40,753 nucleotides of DNA, taken from Candidatus Woesearchaeota archaeon (GTDB lineage: Archaea > Nanobdellota > Nanobdellia > SCGC-AAA011-G17 > GW2011-AR20). The stretch is from NCBI GenBank assembly GCA_018303005.1, contig JAGVYY010000016.1, positions 1 to 40,753 of the forward strand, read 5' to 3'. The notes under the pieces were generated by a model that was not told the origin of the DNA, did not search any database, and saw only the letters and a list, made by a program, of their open reading frames with translations. The position numbers were made by a program, and so were the translations under genes. Below are positions 28,583-38,550 of the stretch, piece after piece (position 1 is the stretch's first letter; each line of letters starts with the position of its first letter).

Positions 28583-29553
28583 TGTACTATCCCGAAATAA
28601 TGTTCTCTCGATAAATAAGTTAAGCCATAATGTTAAGCAAGTTTTTATGAAAAAGCTTAACAAGAGAAAGATAAAATGGATAATAAGGCAAATGGGTAAG
28701 AGAGAACTTGGATTATACACAATAGCTAAGCTACAAGATATAACCCCACAACATGCAAGACGTGTTTACAGAAAATATAAGGGAATAAGAGATCCAGTGC
28801 TATTGTCTGCAGGAAGAAAGCAGATTGATATAAAAGAGGATGAAATAAATCTTGTTGAAAAAGCATTCAAGCATTATGGTGTAGGTGCAGTAATGCTTGA
28901 AAAGATAACAGGCATGCCCCATAACAAGATACACAAAATACTAAAAGATAAAGGCTTAGCAAGGAATGAGCCTATGAAGCAATATCAACGTAAATGGGTA
29001 AGGTATGAGAAAAGGCATAGCCTGAGCCTTGTTCATAGTGACTGGTTTGAGTTTAACAGCTGGAAGATAATTCTGGTAGAGGATGACGCTTCAAGATTCA
29101 TTACAGGATATGGCAAGTTTAAGCATGCTACAGCAGAAAATACCTTAAAGGTTATTAAGCAGAGTTTGAAGTATGGCAGGCCTAAACAATTCCATTCAGA
29201 CCATGGAAGTGTTTACACAAGTAATGATGATTCCAATAAGAAAAAGGGGAAAGCCAAGTAGAAGCGTATCTAAAAAGCATGGGAGTACAGCAGATATTTG
29301 CTAGAGTAAAACATCCACAAAGCAATGGAAAGCTGGAAAGATTGGTAGGAACAATAAAGAAGCTATGGAAGCATACAGGAACATTTGAGAAAGCAATAAA
29401 GCTTTATAATTATACAAGACCACATATGAGCTTAACAACAAGTGAAGAAAGATTAAGAACACCATACCAGGCATTCAAAGAAAAAAAGAGGAAAAAATAA
29501 GAATGTGTAACGCCCAACTAAATCAGCGAAGGAACATTAATTCAGGACAACAC
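28583..29553 (+). mobile_element. IS481-like insertion sequence, 971 bp, flanked by 15-bp direct repeats (28568-28582, 29554-29568)
   Basis: AATTATCAATTTCTT on both sides; imperfect terminal inverted repeats (TGTACTATCCCGAAATAATGTTC vs GTGTTGTCCTGAATTAATGTTC). Confidence 0.85.
28647..29500 (+). CDS. DDE (rve/IS481-like) transposase in two frames (28647-29261 and a -1 frame ending 29500)
   Basis: LVHSDWFEFNSWK, QFHSDHGSVYTSN, then in the -1 frame ESQVEAYLKSMGVQQIFARVKHPQSNGKLERLVGTIKKLW; D-D-E triad. Confidence 0.85.
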
Positions 29554-29629
29554 AATTATCAATTTCTTGGCAACATTTAAATAATGAAGGATTATGTAAG
29601 GAATCAGGCATTTACAGAGGTTTAATATT

Positions 29630-30730
29630 ATGAAGAAAGTAATTGATCCATGGAGTAGCATTAATGTTGAAAATTATGGAAGATTAATGAAAGAATTCGG
29701 CATTTCCCCTTTCTCCAATATCATGAGCAAGGTAAAGAATCCGAGCAGTTATATGAGAAGAGGGATTATCTTCGGACATCTTGGATTTGATGTCGTCTTG
29801 GATGCTATAAACAATGGACAGAAATTTGTAATGCTTACCGGATTGATGCCAAGCGGCAAAATGCATCTGGGCCATAAGCTAGTTATAGACCAGATGTTAT
29901 ATTACCAGAACTTAGGTGCTGAATGTTTCATTACTGTTGCAGACATTGAATCTTATCTAACAAGAAACATCTCTCTAAAGGAAGCAAGGAGTACAGCTAT
30001 TGAAGAATATCTAATCAACTATATTGCATTAGGGCTAAAGCCCAAGAATTGCTATGTTTATTTTCAATCTGACTGGAAACAAAGCTATAATAACCTGAGC
30101 AAATTTATTGCAAGAGAGATTACATTCAATGAGATAAATGCTATTTATGGGGAGATAAATCCGAGCAAGATAATCTCTGCCCTAACCCAGGTTGCTGACA
30201 TATTGCATCCTGAACTGAATGAGTTTGGAGGACCAAGGCCTGTTGTGGTTCCTGTTGGCATTGATCAGCATCCGCACCTTTTATTGTCCAGGGATGTTGC
30301 TGCAAGAATGAAAAAAGAATTTAATTTCATCTCTCCAGCTGCCACATACCATAGATTTATGCCTGGACTACAAAGTGTTAACACAAAGATGTCCTCCTCT
30401 AAACCTGAATCTTACATTGCATTGACGGATGATGAGAAGACAGTTGAGAGCAAGATTAAAAAATATGCCTTTTCTGGCGGTAGGGATACTGTAGAGGAAC
30501 ATAAGAAGAAAGGCGGCAATCCAGAGATAGATGTAAGTTACCAATGGTTAACTTTCTTGGAAGAGGATGATAAAAAATTAGAGAAGATTTATAATGATTA
30601 TAAAACTGGAAGATTATTATCAGGAGAATTAAAGCAGATCTTAATTGATAAGTTAAATTCTTTTTTAAGAGAGCACCAGAAGAAAAGAGAAAAGGCTAGA
30701 AAAGAAGTTGATAAGTTTATATACAAATAA
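29630..30730 (+). CDS. trpS: Tryptophanyl-tRNA synthetase
   Basis: LTGLMPSGKMHLGHKLVIDQM, GIDQHPHLLLSRDVA, TKMSSSKPESYI. Confidence 0.93.
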   Translation: MKKVIDPWSSINVENYGRLMKEFGISPFSNIMSKVKNPSSYMRRGIIFGHLGFDVVLDAINNGQKFVMLTGLMPSGKMHLGHKLVIDQMLYYQNLGAECFITVADIESYLTRNISLKEARSTAIEEYLINYIALGLKPKNCYVYFQSDWKQSYNNLSKFIAREITFNEINAIYGEINPSKIISALTQVADILHPELNEFGGPRPVVVPVGIDQHPHLLLSRDVAARMKKEFNFISPAATYHRFMPGLQSVNTKMSSSKPESYIALTDDEKTVESKIKKYAFSGGRDTVEEHKKKGGNPEIDVSYQWLTFLEEDDKKLEKIYNDYKTGRLLSGELKQILIDKLNSFLREHQKKREKARKEVDKFIYK

Positions 30731-30772
30731 TAGTTTATGAATATCAACACAAAATTATTATAGTTATAAAAA

Positions 30773-31408
30773 TTATTGTATTATAGAATTTTGAATTTTC
30801 ACAAGATAGTCCCATTCTTCTTGTCCAAGTGGTTCTATTCCTGATAAATATTTATATGGTAAACCATTTGGGCAGACTATTTTTAAATCTCCTTCTTTAA
30901 TATCACCACTTCCCATCTTAAAGGATTGCAATACTTTTGAATTTAAACCTAAAATAAAACCTTTTCTTTTTTCAGCTTCATGAATAATTTTTAGCAAATT
31001 ACTTCTTCGGAATCCTAACTTTGGATGTTTTTTTAATATTTCATCCATAAAATAATCTCCTTCACTTAACATAAGCGACTCAACATAATCTTTTGCATTT
31101 TCTATATCTAAATCAAGTAATCTTATTAAATAATGACTTTCTGCATTTTGCCCGGCATATTGAGAAGTTCTTTCAATAACATCATGTTCATCAGGGAAAG
31201 TATCTCTAAGAGGATGATTCTGAAATTTCGATTTGAAAGGAAAAAAATATATCTCTCTCGATGCACCATATAATCTTCCAAGTAAAACACCGTTATTTAC
31301 AATATATTCCATAGATTCCAAACTTGTTCCATGATAGCCAACACAATCTTCGCTATCTAAACCTGTTTCAAAAAGCTGAACAATATGTTTTATTCTTTCC
31401 ATTTCCAC
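30773..31408 (-). CDS. Hypothetical protein, possibly ADP-ribosyltransferase-fold (HGT motif)
   Basis: CVGYHGTSLESMEYIVNNGVLLGR near N-terminus; weak motif only. Confidence 0.4.
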   Translation of the reverse strand: MEMERIKHIVQLFETGLDSEDCVGYHGTSLESMEYIVNNGVLLGRLYGASREIYFFPFKSKFQNHPLRDTFPDEHDVIERTSQYAGQNAESHYLIRLLDLDIENAKDYVESLMLSEGDYFMDEILKKHPKLGFRRSNLLKIIHEAEKRKGFILGLNSKVLQSFKMGSGDIKEGDLKIVCPNGLPYKYLSGIEPLGQEEWDYLVKIQNSIIQ

Positions 31409-31607
31409 AAACCTAAACTATGTTCTACTCTATCAAAGATTTGATTAATTTACTGTTTATCAATTTTCTTCACAAGCTCAAAAAAATTTCCCTTATTAAA
31501 GATTTAATCAAACAGATATTTATACTCGTTTTATGTTGTTACTCCATAGTTATATAACAACGAAAGATTTATAAACTGTATTATTATTCTTTTATTATCT
31601 TATAGTA

Positions 31608-32411
31608 ATGAGATATAACAAGATGATAGTAAAACAAGATTTTTTGAAAAAGCTAAGAAGTATTTTTGATTTAAATATTTATGAGGCTAAAATTTGGGCT
31701 GCTTTGTTAAGTAAAGGCATTTCAAGCGCTGGCGAATTATCTGAGATTTCAGGAGTGCCAAGATCAAGGAGCTATGATGTCCTTGAAAGTTTGGAAAAGA
31801 GAGGATTTACCATAATGAAATTAGGCAAACCTATAAAATATATAGCTGTAAGGCCGAATGAAGTAGTCAACAGAGTAAAGAACTCTTTTATGGAAAAAGC
31901 AAAAGAGAGCATGGATGTTGTAGAAAAGATGAAGGATACTGATGATTTTAAGGAACTGGATTTATTGTACAAAAATGGAATTGAACATATTGATCCAACT
32001 AATCTTTCCGGAGCATTGAAAGGAAGAAGAAATGTATATGACCAATTGTCGAGCATGATAAAGAGTTCCAAGAAAAATATCATATTGATGACAACAAGTA
32101 AAGGACTTGTAAGAAAGAGTGAGATGCTGAAATCTAACCTGAAAAAACTGAAGAATGTAAATGTTAAGATATTAGTTCCTTTTAATGATGAAGTTAAAAT
32201 AGCAATTGAAGATTTGAAAGAATATGCTGAATTTAAGCATGTAGACAATATAAAATCGAGATTTTGCATTGTAGATGGGCAGGAAATATTATTTCTTCTA
32301 ACAAGCGATGAGAATATCCATGAAGCTTATGACTCAGCAGTCTGGGTAAAAACGCCATTGTTTGCAAGCACTTTAGAGCAATTTTTCAATAATGCCTGGG
32401 AAAAGTTATAA
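31608..32411 (+). CDS. TrmB-like transcriptional regulator
   Basis: FDLNIYEAKIWAALLSKGISSAGELSEISGVPRSRSYDVLESLEKRGFTIMKLGKPIKYIAVRPNEVV. Confidence 0.88.
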   Translation: MRYNKMIVKQDFLKKLRSIFDLNIYEAKIWAALLSKGISSAGELSEISGVPRSRSYDVLESLEKRGFTIMKLGKPIKYIAVRPNEVVNRVKNSFMEKAKESMDVVEKMKDTDDFKELDLLYKNGIEHIDPTNLSGALKGRRNVYDQLSSMIKSSKKNIILMTTSKGLVRKSEMLKSNLKKLKNVNVKILVPFNDEVKIAIEDLKEYAEFKHVDNIKSRFCIVDGQEILFLLTSDENIHEAYDSAVWVKTPLFASTLEQFFNNAWEKL

Positions 32412-32818
32412 TGGAAACAGACAAATACAAAATACTGGTTATAGATGATGAATATACTATTAGAGATATTTTAAGCCGTGCCCTACCGATTTTTGCAGAA
32501 AAAGATAACCTTGAATATGAAGTTTTAACTGCAGAAAATGGAGCAGATGCCCTGAAAAGACTAGAAGAGATTAAACCGGAAACGCCTGATGTGATTGTCT
32601 CTGATATTACAATGCCTATCATGAATGGTTTGGAATTTCTGACACAGCTAAATGATAAAGGATATAGAAGCATCCCGGTCATATTATGCAGCGGCAATTC
32701 TGATGACATGAAAAATTTATCAGATAATCATAGAGCTATTGTAAAGGAAATCCTGCAGAAACCAATCAGATCTTTATATGTTTATAATGCTGTAAAAAAA
32801 TACACAATACCAAGATAA
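32411..32818 (+). CDS. Stand-alone response regulator receiver (CheY-like)
   Basis: KILVIDDEYTIRDIL...DVIVSDITMPIMNGLEFL...ILCSGNS...LQKPI. Confidence 0.9.
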   Translation: METDKYKILVIDDEYTIRDILSRALPIFAEKDNLEYEVLTAENGADALKRLEEIKPETPDVIVSDITMPIMNGLEFLTQLNDKGYRSIPVILCSGNSDDMKNLSDNHRAIVKEILQKPIRSLYVYNAVKKYTIPR

Positions 32819-32859
32819 TCTGAGATTTTAATTAACCGGTAGTTTAATCTGACAAAGAA

Positions 32860-33244
32860 ATGACAAATAAGGAACATAACATACTGGTGGTAGATGATGA
32901 CTATAACTTTTTGTTTTTACTAATTGGCATTATCACAAATAAACTAGACAAAGATTATGTTCTCTTTACATCTTCTGATGGTACAGATGCTCTGATCAAA
33001 GCTGGAAAAAATAATATAGATTTAATAGTGTCTGACACATATATGCCTCGAATGAATGGCTATGAACTCTTCCAAAAGATAAGAGAAAAAGAATATTTTG
33101 ACAATATAAGGTTCATTGCGATGAGTAGTGATGCAGAATCAATCAAGAAAATATGGTGAAAGAGGAATTGATGCATTCATAGACAAATATGATGACATAC
33201 CTGACAGATTAATTGAACTGATTAAGAATTTAACCTGTCAATAG
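32860..33244 (+). pseudogene. Second stand-alone response regulator receiver with frame break near 33150
   Basis: NILVVDDDYNF...DLIVSDTYMPRMNGYELF...IAMSSDAESIKK then shifted frame KYGERGIDAFIDKYDDIPDRLIELIKNLTCQ*. Confidence 0.7.
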
Positions 33245-33264
33245 ATTTAAACCAAATGTAATTT

Positions 33265-33636
33265 TCATTTCTCCTGTTTTTTTATAAAAGCGATGTAAAC
33301 AAGCAGCAAAGCGCCTATTACATTATAAGAATCTGCCAAATTAAAGACAGGCCAGAATCTCAAATCAATGAAATCACGGACAAATCCGAACAACAGCCTG
33401 TCAATCAGGTTTCCAGCAGTTCCTGCAATAATCAGCAATATACTGATCCTTAAATCATGATAGTTCCTGTAATAATATACTGCTCCAAAAAGAACAATAA
33501 AACTTAGAATTATCAGTAATAAATTTTTCTCCTGTAATATGCCAAATGCTGCACCTGTATTTGTAATTCCTGGAATCAAAAATTTTGTCAGCTGATCCAG
33601 GAATATCAATAAAACAATCAGCAATACCTTTTTCAT
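33265..33636 (-). CDS. lspA: Lipoprotein signal peptidase (signal peptidase II)
   Basis: [44 protein letters not shown], four TM segments, 123 aa. Confidence 0.92.
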   Translation of the reverse strand: MKKVLLIVLLIFLDQLTKFLIPGITNTGAAFGILQEKNLLLIILSFIVLFGAVYYYRNYHDLRISILLIIAGTAGNLIDRLLFGFVRDFIDLRFWPVFNLADSYNVIGALLLVYIAFIKKQEK

Positions 33637-33654
33637 AACAAAAGGTTTAAAAGT

Positions 33655-35094
33655 ATGCGCGTTTATAAGTGTTTAGAAATGGCTGAGATGAAAAAAGAGG
33701 AAACAAAGAAGGAGGACCCTATTGGCAAACCAGTTCATAGCCTTTTCATTGAAGTAGAAGAAACAGGTGCCGGCATAGAAAAATTTTATTTTTGGATTAT
33801 AAAATTTCTGGAGTCAACCCAGCCTTCAGGACTTAGCGCTATTAATGGTCCTAAATTTAAGGTTGAAAAGATAAAAGATATATTTTCTGCCAGTGAAACA
33901 AGCGCTTTTTTCGGGAGCATTGAACAGAGAAAGGGATTGCAGCAGGAAAAGGTATCGCAGTATATGGCAACATTGGGAAGAATGACCAGGGATTTATTCC
34001 AGATTGTCAGAGAGCTAAGGATAATTGATGAAAGGCTGACTTATTATAACAATAGCGAGGACAGAAAAAGACCTGATTGGGAAGATTCTGAGATTGCATT
34101 AAAAAGCATATGGATAGACCTTGTTGAAGGTGGCAGCAAGAACCCTGGCTCTGTCCTTGGATTGGGAAGCCAAGTAGGATTTGTTATACTGCCTGATTTA
34201 TTCTTTACAATACATCCTGAGAAGGTAAGTGATGTTAAGACAGAGATTTCTGGTGGTGAAGGAAAATACAAGAACCTGGAAGGCATAAACAGAAAAGTCA
34301 GAGAAGTCCTGAGAAGAAAATTATGGCAATATCTGACGTGGAAAGAGACCACAGGAAAAGAGATAAGGCAGAGAAAGAGTTTTGTCTTGAAATTTTTAAG
34401 GCAGCATTATAATGTCATGAGGATGTACATAACATGGCTAAAACCTTATCTGAGAAACATCAAAAGGCTGCAGTCAAGTCAGGAAAATTATCCTGAAATT
34501 GTTGCTGCATTTGATACAAGCAAAATAGAATTAGAGATTCTTGCAAAAAAAGTGGAGAGCGAAAAACAAGAAGTATTTCCATGCATAATAGTGAAATTTG
34601 ATTATGTCTCGATTCCGCAGATGGCATACCAACAAGAGTTCCAGAGAGGAGCTCTACATGTCGGAGACTCCAAGATTATATTTGAGGCTTATGCCCTGAC
34701 ACAGAAACAGATAGAAGCATATAAGAAAAAGATAGAGGATGAGGATTTGGAATTGATAGCTTCTGTGTATGAGTCAATGGAATCCTTAAAGGATGATTTA
34801 AAGAATTATCTAGAACAGGAAGGCGAGAAATGGTTCAAGAAGGATGAGGAAGTTAAAAAAGAGGAGAAGAAGAATATCCTGACTGCATTTTTTTCAGGCA
34901 TTACAGAAGGATTCAGCAATGTATCAAAAGGGTTCAGTGGCATCTTTTCCATAAAATTAAAAAGCATGACAGAAAAGGAAGAAAGCCATTGGTCTTTTAT
35001 GGATGCAAAGAAAAAGGCTGAAGATGAGGCAAAACTAAACTTATGGATTCTATATGATGTTTTCAAGAAAGCGCACAGAATGGTTACCTGGTAA
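33655..35094 (+). CDS. Hypothetical protein
   Basis: 479-aa ORF, good codon pattern, no family recognised; start may be internal. Confidence 0.65.
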   Translation: MRVYKCLEMAEMKKEETKKEDPIGKPVHSLFIEVEETGAGIEKFYFWIIKFLESTQPSGLSAINGPKFKVEKIKDIFSASETSAFFGSIEQRKGLQQEKVSQYMATLGRMTRDLFQIVRELRIIDERLTYYNNSEDRKRPDWEDSEIALKSIWIDLVEGGSKNPGSVLGLGSQVGFVILPDLFFTIHPEKVSDVKTEISGGEGKYKNLEGINRKVREVLRRKLWQYLTWKETTGKEIRQRKSFVLKFLRQHYNVMRMYITWLKPYLRNIKRLQSSQENYPEIVAAFDTSKIELEILAKKVESEKQEVFPCIIVKFDYVSIPQMAYQQEFQRGALHVGDSKIIFEAYALTQKQIEAYKKKIEDEDLELIASVYESMESLKDDLKNYLEQEGEKWFKKDEEVKKEEKKNILTAFFSGITEGFSNVSKGFSGIFSIKLKSMTEKEESHWSFMDAKKKAEDEAKLNLWILYDVFKKAHRMVTW

Positions 35095-35202
35095 TGACAT
35101 CCTCCAACTAATGAATTGATTGGCTTCCAACGAAAGGAACTGCGAAGTTACTTTTCATATAAAACATATATTTAAATAAAACATTTCCTTGATATTATTC
35201 TT

Positions 35203-35799
35203 ATGCAAAAAATTAAAAAAAATGAGTTCCTGAATACCAAAAAATCCTCTGATAGTGCAACAAACAAGGATTTCCTGAATAGATTCAGTCATCTGCAAGA
35301 ATTATTGAAAAACATTAAAGGTGAGGGTGTAAAAAATAATGTAAAGAAAGACATTGAGAGTTTTAAAGATGATATAGAGAAAAAAGATCTTTTAAGGATA
35401 AATACCGAGCTTGTGCAGCAGGCTGTAGCAAGGATTGAAAATACCTTAAGAGAAGGCCAGGCTAAAAATGATTATAATCATGAGTTTCATGGCCTGAATC
35501 CAAGAAACAAAGAGAGTTCTAAATTAGAAAATGCAATAGAAGAGCTTGCGAAAGATCTGCCAAGGGATAAAGGCACAAACAACAATGTCAATTACGGCGT
35601 TTCTAATACCAAATATGGAAACAGCTATTCACAAAATTATGAGTCAGTACGGTATAATATCGGGAAAGAGCAGGAAAACAGGAAAAAAACCGAGCATGAA
35701 TTCGCAATTGTAGAAAAAACCATACAATATGGACAAAGTGATGTTGCGATAGATATATATAACAAGGAAAGGATTAACAAACACAAACATGGCATTTGA
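35203..35799 (+). CDS. Hypothetical charged/coiled-coil protein
   Basis: 198 aa, overlaps the following gene by 11 nt. Confidence 0.6.
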   Translation: MQKIKKNEFLNTKKSSDSATNKDFLNRFSHLQELLKNIKGEGVKNNVKKDIESFKDDIEKKDLLRINTELVQQAVARIENTLREGQAKNDYNHEFHGLNPRNKESSKLENAIEELAKDLPRDKGTNNNVNYGVSNTKYGNSYSQNYESVRYNIGKEQENRKKTEHEFAIVEKTIQYGQSDVAIDIYNKERINKHKHGI

Positions 35800-37663
35800 A
35801 AGCGATTACTGGCATACTTTGGACAATCCTGTGGCAAAGAAGCTTAACCTAGACCCGGGAACATTGGGAATATCAACTCCACCTTTCAAAGATCAGGTAG
35901 AATCTTTAAGAACAAGAATATTCCAGGGTGCTTCCAGGATTGAGCTAGGATTTACAGGATCAGGAAAGGGTAATCTAGCACAGGGGTCTACTACACCAGA
36001 ACAATATGGAAAAGAGGAAAGAGAATCAATAAGGCATTTAGCAAAACTTAATGAGGTTCAATTGTCTACACATGCAACTTTCGGCATTGGTGGATTGTCT
36101 GGATTCAGCTCTGAGGAAAAAGGATTCAGCAAAACTGCCGCTGAACACAGCCTGAATGAGGTTAAAAGAGCAATAGACTTTGCTGCTGATACAGCAGGTG
36201 GTGGTCCTATTGTATTACATACGCAAGAATTTCCCAGACCAATATCAAACGTAAAGCCAGAGGGTGTAAAGGGAAGATTTGAAGGTTTTCCAGGAGAAGA
36301 AACAGAAGGGATGATATATTTTGCTGATAAAAGAACAGGGGAGATTAGCGCAATAAAAAAAGATGTCATAATACCAAAGCCTAAATTGATAAACAAAGAC
36401 AATCCTGATGAGGGATATGTCAGGGATGCAGAAGGAAAGATAGAATTTGAGAAGAAGAAATTCTGGGAATATATTGAGGAGGAAAAAAATATTCTTCGCA
36501 AGAAAAATCCAGGATTTGATGAAAATTATATTCAGAAAGAATCTGAACTAAATGTGTTAAAGGAATTTGAAAAACGACAGATTGAAAGGCTTGAAGGAGA
36601 AAGAGAAAGATTTGACACAGGTGTGAGAGATTTTGAGAAAGAATTGAGATCTTTAAACAACCTAAAAGAGAATTATAATAAGGTGTTAAATGAATCACAG
36701 GACAAAGAAGCTGTAAGAGCTATGTTAAGGCAAAGAATAAGGTCTGATCCAAACCTGGCAAGAGGCTTAAACCTGCATATACCAGAAGAAGAAGAGAAAT
36801 TCATCAGGGAACCTGAAAAATTCTTAGACGAAGCAATCAAAGATAAAAAATCAACAGAAAAATATTACAGAGAAGCTGTTATCTCCTATGGCAGAGAACT
36901 TGAAACTGCCAAAGAAAGACAGAGCACATTAAGGCCTATTGAAGAAGTTGGCTTAAACAGAAGCGCTGAAACAATAGCCAGGGCTGCCATATTTGCATAT
37001 GACAAAGAAAAGCTGAAAAAACTAGAAAGGCCATTGTTTGTTGCTCCTGAAAACTTGTTTGATACATCTTATGGATCAGATCCAAGAGAGCTAAGAAAAG
37101 TAATTGAAACCTCCAGAGAAAAGATGGCTGAAAAATTAGTTGAAGATACAGCCAGACATTTAAGCAAAGAACAAGCAAAAAAAATTGCTGAGGAACATAT
37201 AAAAGCTACATTTGATATTGGTCATTTGAATACATGGAGAAAGTATTTTACAGGAAATGATGAAGAGTTCAAGAAATGGGTCTTAAAAGAAGTTGAAGAC
37301 CTACAAAAAAGAGAAATCATCGGACATGTACATTTAAGTGATAATTTCGGATATTATGACGAGCATGTAAGTCCTGGATTTGGTAATGCCCCTGTTGCAG
37401 AATTTGTAAAGAAACTAAAAGAGTTTGGATACAAAGGGACGATGCTGGTTGAGCCAGGACATCAGGATGCTAGAGCCTGGACAGAAGCAATGAGAAATTT
37501 ACACTCGCCCATTTACAGATCAAAATCATGGACTGATATTGAATCAGGTTATTTTGGCAAGAATTATGTTCCCGGATATGCAGTCGGGAGTTATGCTCCT
37601 GACATCAGCTTAGGAGACGAGCACAGAGACTTTAAGTTCTGGAGTGGTGTATCAATTGAATAG
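35789..37663 (+). CDS. TIM-barrel (AP endonuclease 2 / xylose isomerase-like) protein with long coiled-coil insertion
   Basis: IELGFTGSGKG, VQLSTHATFGIG, PIVLHTQE, FDIGHLNTW, GHVHLSDNFGYYDEHVSPGFGNAPVAEFVKKLKEFGYKGTMLVEPGH. Confidence 0.75.
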   Translation: MAFESDYWHTLDNPVAKKLNLDPGTLGISTPPFKDQVESLRTRIFQGASRIELGFTGSGKGNLAQGSTTPEQYGKEERESIRHLAKLNEVQLSTHATFGIGGLSGFSSEEKGFSKTAAEHSLNEVKRAIDFAADTAGGGPIVLHTQEFPRPISNVKPEGVKGRFEGFPGEETEGMIYFADKRTGEISAIKKDVIIPKPKLINKDNPDEGYVRDAEGKIEFEKKKFWEYIEEEKNILRKKNPGFDENYIQKESELNVLKEFEKRQIERLEGERERFDTGVRDFEKELRSLNNLKENYNKVLNESQDKEAVRAMLRQRIRSDPNLARGLNLHIPEEEEKFIREPEKFLDEAIKDKKSTEKYYREAVISYGRELETAKERQSTLRPIEEVGLNRSAETIARAAIFAYDKEKLKKLERPLFVAPENLFDTSYGSDPRELRKVIETSREKMAEKLVEDTARHLSKEQAKKIAEEHIKATFDIGHLNTWRKYFTGNDEEFKKWVLKEVEDLQKREIIGHVHLSDNFGYYDEHVSPGFGNAPVAEFVKKLKEFGYKGTMLVEPGHQDARAWTEAMRNLHSPIYRSKSWTDIESGYFGKNYVPGYAVGSYAPDISLGDEHRDFKFWSGVSIE

Positions 37664-37669
37664 ACTAAA

Positions 37670-38344
37670 ATGCCTACAAAATATAACATAGAATTAAGTA
37701 TTAATACAAATAGGGATTATCCTTTTGATTTATATGAACTAACTGCCAAACAATTTAATGCTGCTGGATTAATTGGTGAAAAGCATGTTAACCATTTTGG
37801 AAGATTGTATGATGGGTATGATAATTCATGTGAAAAGTTTGTACATGGCTATTTTGATATATTTTATGTGGGAGATAAACTAAGGACCATGAGAGAAATT
37901 TTAGATGAGGCGCGCATTAAAGCAAGCGGTTTTGATGAAATGCAACAAAAAGTTTTGGATATTGGTGATAAATTGGTCAGTTTATTGGAGGAGCACTTTC
38001 CTTTAGTTTCTTTACCATTAAATATTTATGATAGTATTCCTTTTATTAGCACAATGGAATTAAATACAGCTTGTGGGATACAAAGTACACATGCCCATGT
38101 TAAATATACTGAAGAGTTGAAAGGAGTTACTTATTTCTGGAAACCTAAAAAAGACAGATACTGGTATGACTTTGATACTATTATAAATTACTCAATTGAT
38201 TTAGAATTAAGCAGTATTAAAACTATTTTAAGCCGTAATGGGTTATTTTCTTTATTTGATTTTGTTTTATTTAAATTATTTACAAAGAGATTATATTGTA
38301 AAGCGCTTGAAGATCCTGATTCTATAGAGAGGATTCCATGGTAA
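37670..38344 (+). CDS. Hypothetical protein
   Basis: 224-aa ORF; no family recognised. Confidence 0.55.
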   Translation: MPTKYNIELSINTNRDYPFDLYELTAKQFNAAGLIGEKHVNHFGRLYDGYDNSCEKFVHGYFDIFYVGDKLRTMREILDEARIKASGFDEMQQKVLDIGDKLVSLLEEHFPLVSLPLNIYDSIPFISTMELNTACGIQSTHAHVKYTEELKGVTYFWKPKKDRYWYDFDTIINYSIDLELSSIKTILSRNGLFSLFDFVLFKLFTKRLYCKALEDPDSIERIPW

Positions 38345-38396
38345 ATTTCGATCAGGAAAATAAAAAACTATAAAAGGAAAGAATATCACTATAAAT

Positions 38397-38525
38397 ATGA
38401 AAATGCAAGAAAAGAATATTATTTATTTAACCTGGAATGAAATTGAGTTAATATATGCTGGAAGAACTTATATTAAAAATTATTTATATGACGACTGGAA
38501 TTATAGCTGTACTTCAATAGAATAA
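38397..38525 (+). CDS. Small hypothetical protein (42 aa)
   Basis: MKMQEKNIIYLTWNEIELIYAGRTYIKNYLYDDWNYSCTSIE*. Confidence 0.3.
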   Translation: MKMQEKNIIYLTWNEIELIYAGRTYIKNYLYDDWNYSCTSIE

Positions 38526-38550
38526 ATTATAATTAAATTTTTTATTTATT

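Noticed and set aside
31545-31560. GTTATATAAC palindrome upstream of the second TrmB-like gene as an operator
   Set aside because: Only 10 bp and AT-rich, expected by chance and overlapping TATA-like sequence.
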